Positions 17,358 through 24,877 of a DNA stretch of 28,024 nt are shown in pieces. The stretch is from NCBI GenBank assembly GCA_905182825.1, contig CAJJDJ010000087.1:1-28024 (forward strand). The letters run 5' to 3'. The notes beneath the pieces are model-generated. The model had not been told where the DNA came from and did no database searches. It saw nothing but the letters and a program-made list of their open reading frames with translations. Source of the DNA: Thiotrichaceae bacterium UBA7359 (GTDB lineage: Bacteria; Pseudomonadota; Gammaproteobacteria; Eutrophobiales; Eutrophobiaceae). A program made the position numbers and the translations under genes. Each line of letters begins with the position of its first letter. Position 1 is the stretch's first letter.

Positions 17358-17918
17358 CTAAATACTATTTTTCCATTTTATAGAGCAACCAATGCTAGGA
17401 ATCTGATGTTTTGGTCCTTTTCCTGTATTGGCGACCTCAATCATGGCTTCAAGAAGATCATGATTGTTAGTATTTAAGGATGTTTTCATTCCGCTGTCAT
17501 CAAGTCTGCCTCGATATTGCAATTCCAGCGATGAGTTATAGCCAAAAAAGTCTGGTGTGCACCGCGCGTCATAAGCCTTGGCAACTTCTTGAGACTCATC
17601 CCATAAATATGGGAATGGGTAATTAAATTTAGTTGCTACTTTTTTCATGTTTTCTAAAGAATCTTCGGGGTAATCATTGGCGTCGTTTGACATGATGGCA
17701 ACACTATTAATTCCGATGTCTAGTAGCTTCAATACATCATCAACAAGTCTTCGTTGTATAGCCTTTACATAAGGACAATGATTGCAAATAAACATAATTA
17801 GTGTTCCATTTCTCCCGGTAAAGTCAGTTAACGACCATTCCTTTCCGTCTGTGTCAGTAAGATTAAATTTGAATGCTTTTTCACCAAAATTACAAAATGG
17901 GGTTTCCATCAACACCAT
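17358..17918 (-). CDS. Thioredoxin-fold redoxin (AhpC/TSA-type)
   Basis: 186-aa cytoplasmic thioredoxin-fold protein of the AhpC/TSA redoxin group. The family signature FICNHCPYVKA places a CxxC pair at Cys45 and Cys48. The barrel continues through VAIMSNDANDYPEDS, the region with cis-Pro in ARCTPDFFGY, and a family C-terminal motif PSIGCSIKWK. No signal peptide is visible. Relatives are annotated as thioredoxin-family or peroxiredoxin-like proteins, and the exact redox partner is unknown. AGGAG lies about nine bases before the ATG at 17918; an in-frame ATG four codons later is an alternative. It is divergent from metK across 139 bp and 196 bp upstream of tkt on the same strand, so it may be separately transcribed. 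Confidence 0.88.
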   Translation of the reverse strand: MVLMETPFCNFGEKAFKFNLTDTDGKEWSLTDFTGRNGTLIMFICNHCPYVKAIQRRLVDDVLKLLDIGINSVAIMSNDANDYPEDSLENMKKVATKFNYPFPYLWDESQEVAKAYDARCTPDFFGYNSSLELQYRGRLDDSGMKTSLNTNNHDLLEAMIEVANTGKGPKHQIPSIGCSIKWKNSI

Positions 17919-18036
17919 AATTTAGCTCTCCTATATCGGTATTTATGTTTTAAATATAACGTGTTTGATAAATATCATCATATTTCGTGCGATAAAGCTC
18001 TAATGAGGATAGTATTCGTGCGTTTAAAAAACTACT

Positions 18037-18042
18037 TATAAT
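18037..18042 (+). promoter_or_regulatory. Candidate -10 box for metK
   Basis: A consensus TATAAT ends 15 bases before the metK ATG; a weak TTCGTG lies 16 bases upstream of it. If used, transcription would start only about eight to ten bases before the ATG, giving an unusually short leader. No SAM riboswitch fold is recognisable in this 139-base gap. Confidence 0.3.
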
Positions 18043-18057
18043 GTTTATGGAATAAAT

Positions 18058-19221
18058 ATGGCTAACAATCACTTATTCACTTCGGAGTCAGTTTCTGAAG
18101 GTCACCCAGACAAGGTCGCGGACCAGATATCTGATGCTGTTGTCGATGCAATTTTTACTGACGATAATAAGGCACGTATTGCTTGTGAGACAATGGTCAA
18201 CACAGGAATGGTTGTCCTTTCAGGAGAAATTACAACATCAACCTATGTTGACATGCAAGACGTAGCTCGTCAGACAATCCGTGAAATTGGCTATGATCAT
18301 TCAGATATGGGTTTTGATTGGGAGTCTTGCGCGGTATTAGTCTCCATTGATAAACAGTCACCAGATATTGCTCAAGGCGTGAATGAAGGTGAAGGCTTAG
18401 ATTTAAATCAGGGCGCTGGCGACCAGGGCTTGATGTTTGGCTATGCTTGTAACGAGACAGATGTTTTGATGCCTTTTCCAATCACTTATTCACATCTACT
18501 TGTTAAAAAGCAGGCCGAAATTCGAAAAGTAGGCAAATTAGCCTGGTTAAGACCCGACGCTAAATCACAGGTAACTGTTGCTTATGAAGGCGGCAAGCCT
18601 AGTTATATCGAGACAGTCGTTTTATCCACACAACATGATCCAGATATTGAACATAAAGATCTCGAACAAGCTGTTATAGAAGAAATCATTAAACCTGTAT
18701 TACCAGTCAACATGATAAATGATAAAACACGATACCTTGTTAATCCTACAGGCCGTTTTGTTATCGGAGGACCTGTGGGCGATTGCGGCTTAACTGGGCG
18801 CAAAATTATCGTTGATACTTATGGGGGCATGGCTCGTCATGGTGGTGGCGCTTTTTCTGGCAAAGACCCTTCCAAAGTAGATCGTTCGGCTGCCTATGCA
18901 GCGCGTTATGTAGCTAAGAATATTGTTGCTGCGGGCCTCGCGGACCGCTGTGAATTACAATTGTCTTATGCAATCGGTATTGCGAAGCCAACCTCAATTA
19001 GTATCGAGACGTTCGGTACAGGCAAGGTTGAAGAATCAAAATTGATTGATGCTGTAAGAGAAGTTTTTGATCTCCGTCCCAAAGGCATTATCAATATGCT
19101 AGACCTTTTACGGCCGATATATCGTCAAACGGCGGCTTATGGTCATTTTGGTCGTTGCGATATTGATTTGCCTTGGGAAAAGACAGATAAGGCAGATGAA
19201 TTGCGTGACATTTTATCATAG
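18058..19221 (+). CDS. metK: S-adenosylmethionine synthetase
   Basis: 387-aa cytoplasmic enzyme making S-adenosylmethionine from methionine and ATP. The three domains are full length (E. coli MetK 384). Signature elements are FTSESVSEGHPDKVADQISD with the ATP-contacting His16, the GAGDQGLMFGYAC hexapeptide region, the loop motif GGGAFSGKDPSKVDRSAAYA, and the C-terminal Asp/Lys pattern. The ATG at 18058 follows a short ATGGA element. It heads a plus-strand run metK-ahcY-metF that covers SAM synthesis, removal of the SAH by-product and methyl-folate supply, although ahcY has its own promoter and riboswitch downstream. Confidence 0.97.
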   Translation: MANNHLFTSESVSEGHPDKVADQISDAVVDAIFTDDNKARIACETMVNTGMVVLSGEITTSTYVDMQDVARQTIREIGYDHSDMGFDWESCAVLVSIDKQSPDIAQGVNEGEGLDLNQGAGDQGLMFGYACNETDVLMPFPITYSHLLVKKQAEIRKVGKLAWLRPDAKSQVTVAYEGGKPSYIETVVLSTQHDPDIEHKDLEQAVIEEIIKPVLPVNMINDKTRYLVNPTGRFVIGGPVGDCGLTGRKIIVDTYGGMARHGGGAFSGKDPSKVDRSAAYAARYVAKNIVAAGLADRCELQLSYAIGIAKPTSISIETFGTGKVEESKLIDAVREVFDLRPKGIINMLDLLRPIYRQTAAYGHFGRCDIDLPWEKTDKADELRDILS

Positions 19222-19261
19222 ACATTAACTTAAGTTCTTTGATTTTCTAACGACAACACCT

Positions 19262-19290
19262 TTGAATCTAAAAGCAGGAAGGATTATACT
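19262..19290 (+). promoter_or_regulatory. Sigma-70-type promoter for ahcY
   Basis: TTGAAT (19262-19267) and TATACT (19285-19290) are separated by exactly 17 bases. The implied start near 19297 is about 20 bases before the SAH riboswitch. ahcY can thus be transcribed independently of metK. Confidence 0.6.
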
Positions 19291-19319
19291 GTAGCCTAGA
19301 ATTTTATAACCGTAGTTCT

Positions 19320-19389
19320 GAGGAGCGTTGCGACGGATTTCTAATCCGCTAGGCTCAGACAAACACGGATCATTTGCAACGGCGCTCGC
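19320..19389 (+). ncRNA. SAH riboswitch upstream of ahcY
   Basis: The leader carries the conserved S-adenosylhomocysteine aptamer pattern: GAGGAGCGTTGCGACGG at the 5' end, AGGCTCAGACAA in the middle and TTGCAACGGCGCTCGC at the 3' end. P1 pairs GAGCG (19323-19327) with CGCTC (19383-19387). A second stem pairs CGGATT (19334-19339) with AATCCG (19343-19348) across a three-base loop. In the known class, SAH binding raises expression of SAH-recycling genes. Here the next gene is ahcY, exactly the expected target. The Shine-Dalgarno (AGGAGA, about 19404-19409) lies roughly 17 bases after P1, so control of ribosome access is plausible; I see no classic terminator in the leader. Confidence 0.93.
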
Positions 19390-19415
19390 TTAATTGTTTT
19401 TATAGGAGAAACAAT

Positions 19416-20831
19416 ATGAGCGTAGCTGCTATATCTGTTAAACACGACTATCATGTTGCTGACATTTCTTTGGCTGACTGGGGTCATAAAGAAATTCGTA
19501 TCGCCGAAACTGAAATGCCAGGTCTGGTCTCTATTCGAGAAGAATATAAAACAGAAAAGCCTTTAAAAGGTGCACGCATTGCTGGTTCATTACATATGAC
19601 TATTCAAACCGCTGTTTTGATAGAAACCTTATGTGCTCTAGGTGCGGAAGTGCGCTGGGTCTCATGCAATATTTATTCAACTCAAGATCATGCAGCGGCA
19701 GCAATGGCTGATAAAAATATTCCTGTGTTTGCCTATAAAGGCGAGACACTTGAAGAATACTGGGATTACACTCATCGCATAATGAAATGGTCTGATGGCG
19801 GTTCACCAAATATGATTTTGGATGATGGTGGTGATGCAACCATGCTTTTGATTCTGGGGACCAAAGCAGAAAGTGATATGTCTGTTCTTGATAATCCTGG
19901 TTCTGAAGAAGAGACATTTTTGTTTGCCTCAATAAAAAATAAACTTTCTCAAGATAGTACATTTTATTCTCGTACCCTCGCCTGTATTCAAGGTGTAACA
20001 GAAGAAACTACAACAGGCGTGCAACGATTGTATCAAATGCAAAAGAAAGGTGACTTACCTTTTCCTGCGATAAATGTTAATGACTCTGTTACTAAATCTA
20101 AATTTGATAATTTGTATGGTTGTCGTGAATCTCTAGTTGATGGTATCAAGCGTGCTACCGATGTAATGATTGCCGGTAAGGTAGCATTGGTGTTGGGCTA
20201 TGGTGATGTTGGAAAGGGAAGCGCACAGTCCCTTCGTGGTTTGGGTGCGACGGTCTGGATTACAGAAGTTGATCCAATATGCGCCTTACAAGCTTCGATG
20301 GAAGGTTACCGTGTTGTCAGGCTAGAAGATGTTGTTGAACAAATTGATATTTTTGTTACAACTACCGGTAACTTCAACATTATTCGTCATGATGATTTAG
20401 TTAAAATGAAAGATCAGGCTATTGTTTGTAATATCGGACATTTTGATAATGAAATTGATATTGCTAGTCTCGAACAGTATGAGTGGGAAGAAATTAAGCC
20501 ACAGGTAGATCATGTCATATTCCCCGATGGGAAACGCATCATATTGCTCGCTAAAGGGCGTCTAGTTAATCTGGGTTGTGGTACAGGGCACCCGAGTTTT
20601 GTTATGTCTAATTCATTCACTAATCAGGTGTTAGCGCAAATTGAATTATTCGTTCGTGGCGAAAACTATGGTAAAGACGTTTACGTCTTACCTAAACATC
20701 TTGATGAAAAGGTTGCTAGGCTTCACCTTGATAGAATTGGTGCAAAATTGACAACGCTAACTCAAGAACAAGCGAGTTATATTAGCGTGTCGATTGATGG
20801 ACCTTATAAACCTGATAATTATCGTTACTAG
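19416..20831 (+). CDS. ahcY: S-adenosylhomocysteine hydrolase
   Basis: 471-aa NAD-dependent enzyme splitting SAH, the product of methyltransferases, into adenosine and homocysteine. Visible are YHVADISLADWGHKEI, the substrate-site Asp/Glu segments, the NAD-binding LGYGDVGKGSAQSLRGLG, GTGHPSFVMSNSFTNQ, and the canonical C-terminus YKPDNYRY that reaches into the neighbouring subunit. I chose the ATG at 19416, with AGGAGA about seven bases upstream. The in-frame TTG at 19374 lies inside the SAH riboswitch and would add 14 unrelated residues. metF follows after 73 bp. Regulation by SAH through the leader RNA is strongly indicated. Confidence 0.97.
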   Translation: MSVAAISVKHDYHVADISLADWGHKEIRIAETEMPGLVSIREEYKTEKPLKGARIAGSLHMTIQTAVLIETLCALGAEVRWVSCNIYSTQDHAAAAMADKNIPVFAYKGETLEEYWDYTHRIMKWSDGGSPNMILDDGGDATMLLILGTKAESDMSVLDNPGSEEETFLFASIKNKLSQDSTFYSRTLACIQGVTEETTTGVQRLYQMQKKGDLPFPAINVNDSVTKSKFDNLYGCRESLVDGIKRATDVMIAGKVALVLGYGDVGKGSAQSLRGLGATVWITEVDPICALQASMEGYRVVRLEDVVEQIDIFVTTTGNFNIIRHDDLVKMKDQAIVCNIGHFDNEIDIASLEQYEWEEIKPQVDHVIFPDGKRIILLAKGRLVNLGCGTGHPSFVMSNSFTNQVLAQIELFVRGENYGKDVYVLPKHLDEKVARLHLDRIGAKLTTLTQEQASYISVSIDGPYKPDNYRY

Positions 20832-20839
20832 TATTCGTC

Positions 20840-20867
20840 ATCTACCCTCTGTAGAAGGAGGGTAGAT
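20840..20867 (+). terminator. Strong hairpin between ahcY and metF
   Basis: A perfect 10-bp stem, ATCTACCCTC with GAGGGTAGAT, encloses an eight-base loop and starts nine bases after the ahcY stop. Only ATTTC follows it, not a full T-tract, so it may act as a weak terminator or as a 3'-end/processing element rather than a complete stop. It would lower metF relative to ahcY. Confidence 0.5.
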
Positions 20868-20904
20868 ATTTCAATGTTCATGGTGTGTCTCACAGGATTC
20901 AATA

Positions 20905-21765
20905 ATGGAATCGCAAAAACAGTACAAACCAAAATTTAGCTTTGAATTTTTCCCTCCAAAAACACTGGAAGCTGTAGGTAAATTGCAAATGACAACCGAA
21001 CGTCTGGCGCGGCTTAATCCAAGTTTCTTCTCGGTGACATTTGGAGCTGGTGGTAGTACACGTGAACGAACATTTGAAACTGTTATGGATATCTTTAAAA
21101 AAACTGGTATTGATGGTGTCCCACATGTTTCATGTATCGGTAGCACGGTGGGGGAGATTAAAACAATATTGGATTCATATATTGAAGGTGGAATTCGAAA
21201 TGTTGTTGCTTTACGCGGAGATTTGCCTTCAGGCTCAATTAGCGGTGGCCCGTTACGTTATGCAAGTGAATTAGTCGAATTCATACGTCGAGAGACGGGA
21301 GATCACTTTCATATTGAAGTCGCTGCTTATCCTGAGTTCCATCCACAGGCGCCGAGCGCCCAAAAAGATCTTGAGAATTTTAAAAGAAAAGTCGACGCAG
21401 GTGCCGATGCTGCAATTACGCAGTATTTCTATAATCCCGACGCGTATTATCGTTTTATCGATAGTTGTGAAAAATTGAGAATAGATATTCCAATTGTGCC
21501 CGGCATTATGCCAATCGTAACATGCACACAGTTATGTCGTTTTTCAGATGCCTGTGGTGCCGAAATTCCACGCTGGATTTTGAAACGTCTTCAGGAGTTT
21601 GGAGATGACCGTGTCTCGATTCAGAAATTTGGCATAGAGGTAAGTACCAAGCTATGTGAACAATTACTTGCTAATGGAGCACCAGGGTTACATTTTTATA
21701 CGATGAATCAATCTGAAGCAAGTGTCGCTATTTTAAAAAATATTGGTATAAACACGAAAGATTAA
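20905..21765 (+). CDS. metF: 5,10-methylenetetrahydrofolate reductase
   Basis: 286-aa flavoprotein reducing methylene-tetrahydrofolate to methyl-tetrahydrofolate, the methyl donor for methionine synthesis. The family opening FSFEFFPPKTLEA (catalytic Glu in the EFFPP segment), FSVTFGAGGSTRERT, VVALRGDLPSG and ITQYFYNPDAYYRFID are visible. The C-terminal segment GLHFYTMNQSEASVAIL completes the TIM barrel. Length is near the E. coli enzyme (296). The start has an AGGA about seven bases upstream. It lies 73 bp after ahcY behind a stable hairpin. With metK and ahcY it completes most of the methyl cycle; the methionine synthase gene is not in the window. Confidence 0.96.
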   Translation: MESQKQYKPKFSFEFFPPKTLEAVGKLQMTTERLARLNPSFFSVTFGAGGSTRERTFETVMDIFKKTGIDGVPHVSCIGSTVGEIKTILDSYIEGGIRNVVALRGDLPSGSISGGPLRYASELVEFIRRETGDHFHIEVAAYPEFHPQAPSAQKDLENFKRKVDAGADAAITQYFYNPDAYYRFIDSCEKLRIDIPIVPGIMPIVTCTQLCRFSDACGAEIPRWILKRLQEFGDDRVSIQKFGIEVSTKLCEQLLANGAPGLHFYTMNQSEASVAILKNIGINTKD

Positions 21766-21834
21766 TGATAGTTCCGGTTAGGTTTAATCAGATTACTTCA
21801 TTAAAGATGAATATCTTCTCACGCATTTTTTTAA

Positions 21835-21864
21835 ATCTATATCCATAATGCGTATCATATAGAT
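21835..21864. terminator. Inverted repeat between convergent metF and terB-like genes
   Basis: Arms ATCTATAT and ATATAGAT, 8 bp each, are separated by 14 bases, in the 112-base gap between two converging genes. It is AT-only apart from one G/C pair, so it is weak as an intrinsic terminator, but its position suits a bidirectional one. Confidence 0.35.
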
Positions 21865-21877
21865 ATATAGCGCATCA

Positions 21878-22333
21878 TCAGGATTGTTCAGTCGTTTTTA
21901 ATTTAGTCTGTATATAGTCTGAATGTGAGATATAAAGTAGGTCTGCGATCTTTCTAATATAGTACTCTTCATACTTATCAAGTACCGAATCAGCATAAGC
22001 AATATGCCATAAATGCTCTATGATGGTAACTTTGTCCGACATACATAATGTGTCGTTCAAAAACTGTGTAAACTCATAAAGAGATACAGCATGGTCAACC
22101 TCATTTACGGCTAATTCTATTATTTCATTAATTTCTTTTTCACTCAGTCTGAAGTGTTTTAGTAAGATAACTTTTATAGTATTTCTTTCTTCCTCTTGTA
22201 TATGATCATCAGCTAAACTAATTTCTATCATTAATACAGCAGTAGCTAATTCAATTGTTTTATGATCTGACGACGCGTCTGTTGAACCATTGTTAAATAA
22301 AGATTCAAAATAAGTTTTAATGTTTTTAATCAT
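21878..22333 (-). CDS. TerB-family protein
   Basis: 151-aa all-alpha protein resembling TerB/COG4103 proteins, named after tellurite resistance but generally of unknown function. The hallmark is the repeated acidic pattern: ATAVLMIEISLADDHIQEEERNTI in the first half and HLWHIAYADSVLDKYEEYYIRKIADLL in the second. These are two helix pairs that can form a metal-binding acidic patch. The product is predicted cytoplasmic. The start is 8 bp after the hspQ stop on the same strand, so it is co-transcribed with hspQ, suggesting a link to stress or protein quality control; no other tellurite-resistance genes are nearby. Confidence 0.85.
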   Translation of the reverse strand: MIKNIKTYFESLFNNGSTDASSDHKTIELATAVLMIEISLADDHIQEEERNTIKVILLKHFRLSEKEINEIIELAVNEVDHAVSLYEFTQFLNDTLCMSDKVTIIEHLWHIAYADSVLDKYEEYYIRKIADLLYISHSDYIQTKLKTTEQS

Positions 22334-22341
22334 GATTTGGA

Positions 22342-22653
22342 TTAATTATTGGTATTATTGTGATGATAATGACCATCGATAAATTTTTTAAAATAGTAAT
22401 TAACTAGTGGATGTTCTATGCGTGAAGCTGATTTATTAAACTCAATATTTTTTTCTGCAACATAAGTAGTTTGTTGTGAATTATCTACTAAAATATGATA
22501 CCAAGGTTCATCTTTCGGAGGTTTTGATTTTGCTACGGCATCATACCAGTCGTTCGTTCCAGTAAAAGCAGCATCTATATCAAATATTACGCCTCTATAA
22601 TCAAATTTTCGATGATGAATAATCTGCCCGATTGAATATTTAGCATGTTGCAT
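22342..22653 (-). CDS. hspQ: Heat shock protein HspQ (YccV-like)
   Basis: 103-aa small beta-rich protein of the HspQ/YccV family. In E. coli, HspQ binds hemimethylated oriC DNA and acts as a specificity enhancer for Lon protease. Visible here are AKYSIGQIIHHRKFDYRGVIFDID near the N-terminus, EPWYHILVDN in the middle and QTTYVAEKNIE, followed by a C-terminal tail with a cluster of His (DGHYHHNNTNN). Length equals the usual 100-105. An extended -10 element lies about 37 bases upstream of the ATG. It is first in a two-gene set with the TerB-like gene and is divergent from rsmE. Confidence 0.9.
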   Translation of the reverse strand: MQHAKYSIGQIIHHRKFDYRGVIFDIDAAFTGTNDWYDAVAKSKPPKDEPWYHILVDNSQQTTYVAEKNIEFNKSASRIEHPLVNYYFKKFIDGHYHHNNTNN

Positions 22654-22689
22654 AATAGAATTTCTTAGGTGAACTTATGGATAACTACT

Positions 22690-22698
22690 ATTATACCA
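22690..22698 (-). promoter_or_regulatory. Extended -10 promoter for hspQ
   Basis: On the minus strand, TGG is followed by a perfect TATAAT, implying a transcript start near 22683 and a leader of about 30 bases. I see no sigma-32 heat-shock pattern (CTTGAAA with CCCCAT) despite the gene's name. Confidence 0.45.
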
Positions 22699-22784
22699 GA
22701 AAGGTGATTAAACTCCGGATGGTTTTTAATTTTTTTCTCAGATTAAGAGATACTAATTGTTATAAAGAATAATATTTAAAGCAA

Positions 22785-23519
22785 ATGATGAGAGTCCCCC
22801 GCCTTTTTATAGATATGCCTTTAATTGTTGGTGAAACTATTAATTTACCGCCCGATAAAGTGAATCATATTTCTCGTGTTCTCAGAATGCAAATTGGTGG
22901 TCCAATAAAATTGATTGATGATTCTGGTCTTGAATATCAGTCTAAAATTATTGGAATTGATAGAAAAAGTGTACAGATAAAGATCGAAGAATCATCATCA
23001 AAAAAAAATGAGTCACCGTTAGTCATTAATTTATGTCTCGCAGTTGCCAAGGGGAAGCATATGGATTTTTCGATTCAAAAGGCAGTTGAGCTTGGTGTTA
23101 AAAACATTATTCCTGTTATCTCCGAGTTTAGTAATGTGAGAATGCAGGGTGGCCGTGAGCATAATAAATTAACGCATTGGAAAAATATAATAATTAGTGC
23201 GACTGAACAATGTGGTAGAAATCATTTAACGACAATTGAAAAACCGATGTCATTTGTCGAATGTTTGGGCTTGGAAACATCGAATACTCGACTAATATTG
23301 CATCCCGAGAGTGAACAATCTATGTCGAATATTAATCTTTTAGAGAATGATTTGACATTGTTCATTGGTTCAGAAGGAGGTTTCAGTGATGTCGAAATTG
23401 ACAAAGCACAAGAAAGTGGCTGTGTTGCGATTAATTTAGGACCAAGAACATTGAGAACTGAGACCGCAGTAATCTGTGCGGTAAGTAATGCACAGCAACT
23501 ATGGGGAGACTTGAATTAA
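22785..23519 (+). CDS. rsmE: 16S rRNA (uracil-1498-N3)-methyltransferase RsmE
   Basis: 244-aa SAM-dependent SPOUT methyltransferase modifying U1498 of 16S rRNA. The N-terminal PUA-like domain starts RVPRLFIDMPL and includes VNHISRVLRMQIGG. The C-terminal knot domain has KAVELGVKNIIPVISEFS, ATEQCGRN, and the trefoil-knot SAM site LFIGSEGGFSDVEI followed by INLGPRTLRTETAV. Length is typical (E. coli 243). Two consecutive ATGs (22785, 22788) are possible; the second matches the E. coli-like MR(I/V)PR start. It shares a 131-bp divergent region with hspQ, and gshA follows 62 bp later. Confidence 0.95.
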   Translation: MMRVPRLFIDMPLIVGETINLPPDKVNHISRVLRMQIGGPIKLIDDSGLEYQSKIIGIDRKSVQIKIEESSSKKNESPLVINLCLAVAKGKHMDFSIQKAVELGVKNIIPVISEFSNVRMQGGREHNKLTHWKNIIISATEQCGRNHLTTIEKPMSFVECLGLETSNTRLILHPESEQSMSNINLLENDLTLFIGSEGGFSDVEIDKAQESGCVAINLGPRTLRTETAVICAVSNAQQLWGDLN

Positions 23520-23581
23520 ATGTGCATCATACCCATTTATAATGATTAAGCTGCATAATGAATTAGGATTTTGATATAGAC

Positions 23582-24877
23582 ATGACTTTGAATGAAACGA
23601 TGACAGTACCACATCTAACAACAGCATTAACCGGTCCTTTTCAGGATTTAGAACAACAGATGCTTGATAATCAAATTCTTATTGAGTCTTGGTTCAGAAA
23701 TGCTTGGCGTGAAACACAAGCTCCATTTTATGCTTCTGTAGATTTACGTAATGCAGGCTATAAAATTGCACCGGTAGATACAAACTTATTTCCAGCAGGG
23801 TTCAATAATCTAAATCCTTCATTTGAAGCATTATGCATTCACGCTGTTCAGATGGCTATTGAAGCGATAAAAAAACCAATTGACAAGATATTGATCATTC
23901 CGGAAAACCATACACGTAATTTATTCTATATGGAAAATATTGCTGGTTTGCAAACAATGCTTGAAAAAGCAGGTTTTGAAGTTCGCATTGGTAGTTTAAT
24001 TCCTGACTTGAATGAACCTATGCAGATTGATCTTGAATCATCACGAACAGTATGTCTTGAGCCCATTAGGCGCGATATAGACCGAATTTTTGTTGGTGAT
24101 TTTAATCCGGATCTTATTTTATTGAATAATGATCTGGCGATAGGAAAACCTAAAATATTAGAAGGCCTAGAACAAATTGTTACGCCGCCAACAAGTTTAG
24201 GCTGGTCATCTCGTTTAAAATCAAATCACTTTAAGTTTTACCAGCAAGTCACACAAGAGTTTTCTGAATTAATAAATATTGATTCATGGCTAATCGACCC
24301 GATGTTTCGAAACTGTGGTGAGGTTGATTTTATGAAACGTGAAGGGGTTGATTGTCTATCAAAAAATGTTGATGCATTATTGAAGGCTATTCAAGTTAAA
24401 TATCATGAATATGAATTAGATTGTGAGCCATTTGTTATGGTAAAGGCTGATGCAGGCACATACGGCATGGGCGTTATGACGATACGAAATACAGATGAAA
24501 TATCAACATTAAATCGTAAAGAACGTACTAAAATGGCGACAACTAAAGAGGGACAAAAAGTCAGTCAGGTTATTATTCAAGAAGGCGTGTATACCAATGA
24601 AACTTGGGGTAATGAAGCAACTGTTGCTGAACCAGTAGTTTATATGTTGGGGCATCAGGTTGTCGGTGGGTTTTACCGTGTTCATGAAAAACGTTCTGCA
24701 AGTCAAAATCTGAACGCTCCTGGCATGCGTTTCGAGCCACTAGCATTTGCAGATTGCTGTATTTCTCCAGACCCTAAACAGGCACCAGATTGTCACAAAA
24801 ATCGATTTTATGCCTATGGTGTCATTGCTCGTTTGGCATTATTGGCGGCAGCACGCGAAATCGTCAACGCTGTTTGA
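23582..24877 (+). CDS. gshA: Glutamate-cysteine ligase, Acidithiobacillus-type
   Basis: 431-aa enzyme making gamma-glutamylcysteine, the first step of glutathione synthesis. It belongs to the group first described in Acidithiobacillus ferrooxidans, unrelated in motif layout to E. coli GshA (518 aa). Recognisable segments are FYASVDLRNAGYKIAPVDTN, LFPAGFNNLNP, ILIIPENHTRNLFYMENIA, and the conserved VMVKADAGTYGMGVMT, resembling an ATP-grasp nucleotide loop, plus GGFYRVHEKRSASQNLNAPG. The ATG at 23582 has only a distant AGGA; later in-frame ATGs exist, so the first few residues are uncertain. Its 3' end overlaps that of algR by 14 bp in convergent orientation. The second enzyme, gshB, is not in the window. 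Confidence 0.93.
   Translation: MTLNETMTVPHLTTALTGPFQDLEQQMLDNQILIESWFRNAWRETQAPFYASVDLRNAGYKIAPVDTNLFPAGFNNLNPSFEALCIHAVQMAIEAIKKPIDKILIIPENHTRNLFYMENIAGLQTMLEKAGFEVRIGSLIPDLNEPMQIDLESSRTVCLEPIRRDIDRIFVGDFNPDLILLNNDLAIGKPKILEGLEQIVTPPTSLGWSSRLKSNHFKFYQQVTQEFSELINIDSWLIDPMFRNCGEVDFMKREGVDCLSKNVDALLKAIQVKYHEYELDCEPFVMVKADAGTYGMGVMTIRNTDEISTLNRKERTKMATTKEGQKVSQVIIQEGVYTNETWGNEATVAEPVVYMLGHQVVGGFYRVHEKRSASQNLNAPGMRFEPLAFADCCISPDPKQAPDCHKNRFYAYGVIARLALLAAAREIVNAV

Noticed and set aside
17919..18057. Possible SAM riboswitch before metK
   Set aside because: None of the SAM aptamer core patterns I know is visible in this gap; only a -10-like box is present.
19600..19962. Minus-strand 120-aa ORF inside ahcY
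   Set aside because: It lies wholly opposite a highly conserved gene, has a His-rich low-complexity translation (HHHHHP), and shows no family resemblance.
20871..21146. Two minus-strand ORFs opposite the start of metF
   Set aside because: Both mirror the conserved metF N-terminus and resemble no protein.
22654..22784. Heat-shock (sigma-32) promoter for hspQ
   Set aside because: No CTTGAAA/CCCCAT-like pair is present; the region has an extended sigma-70 -10 element instead.
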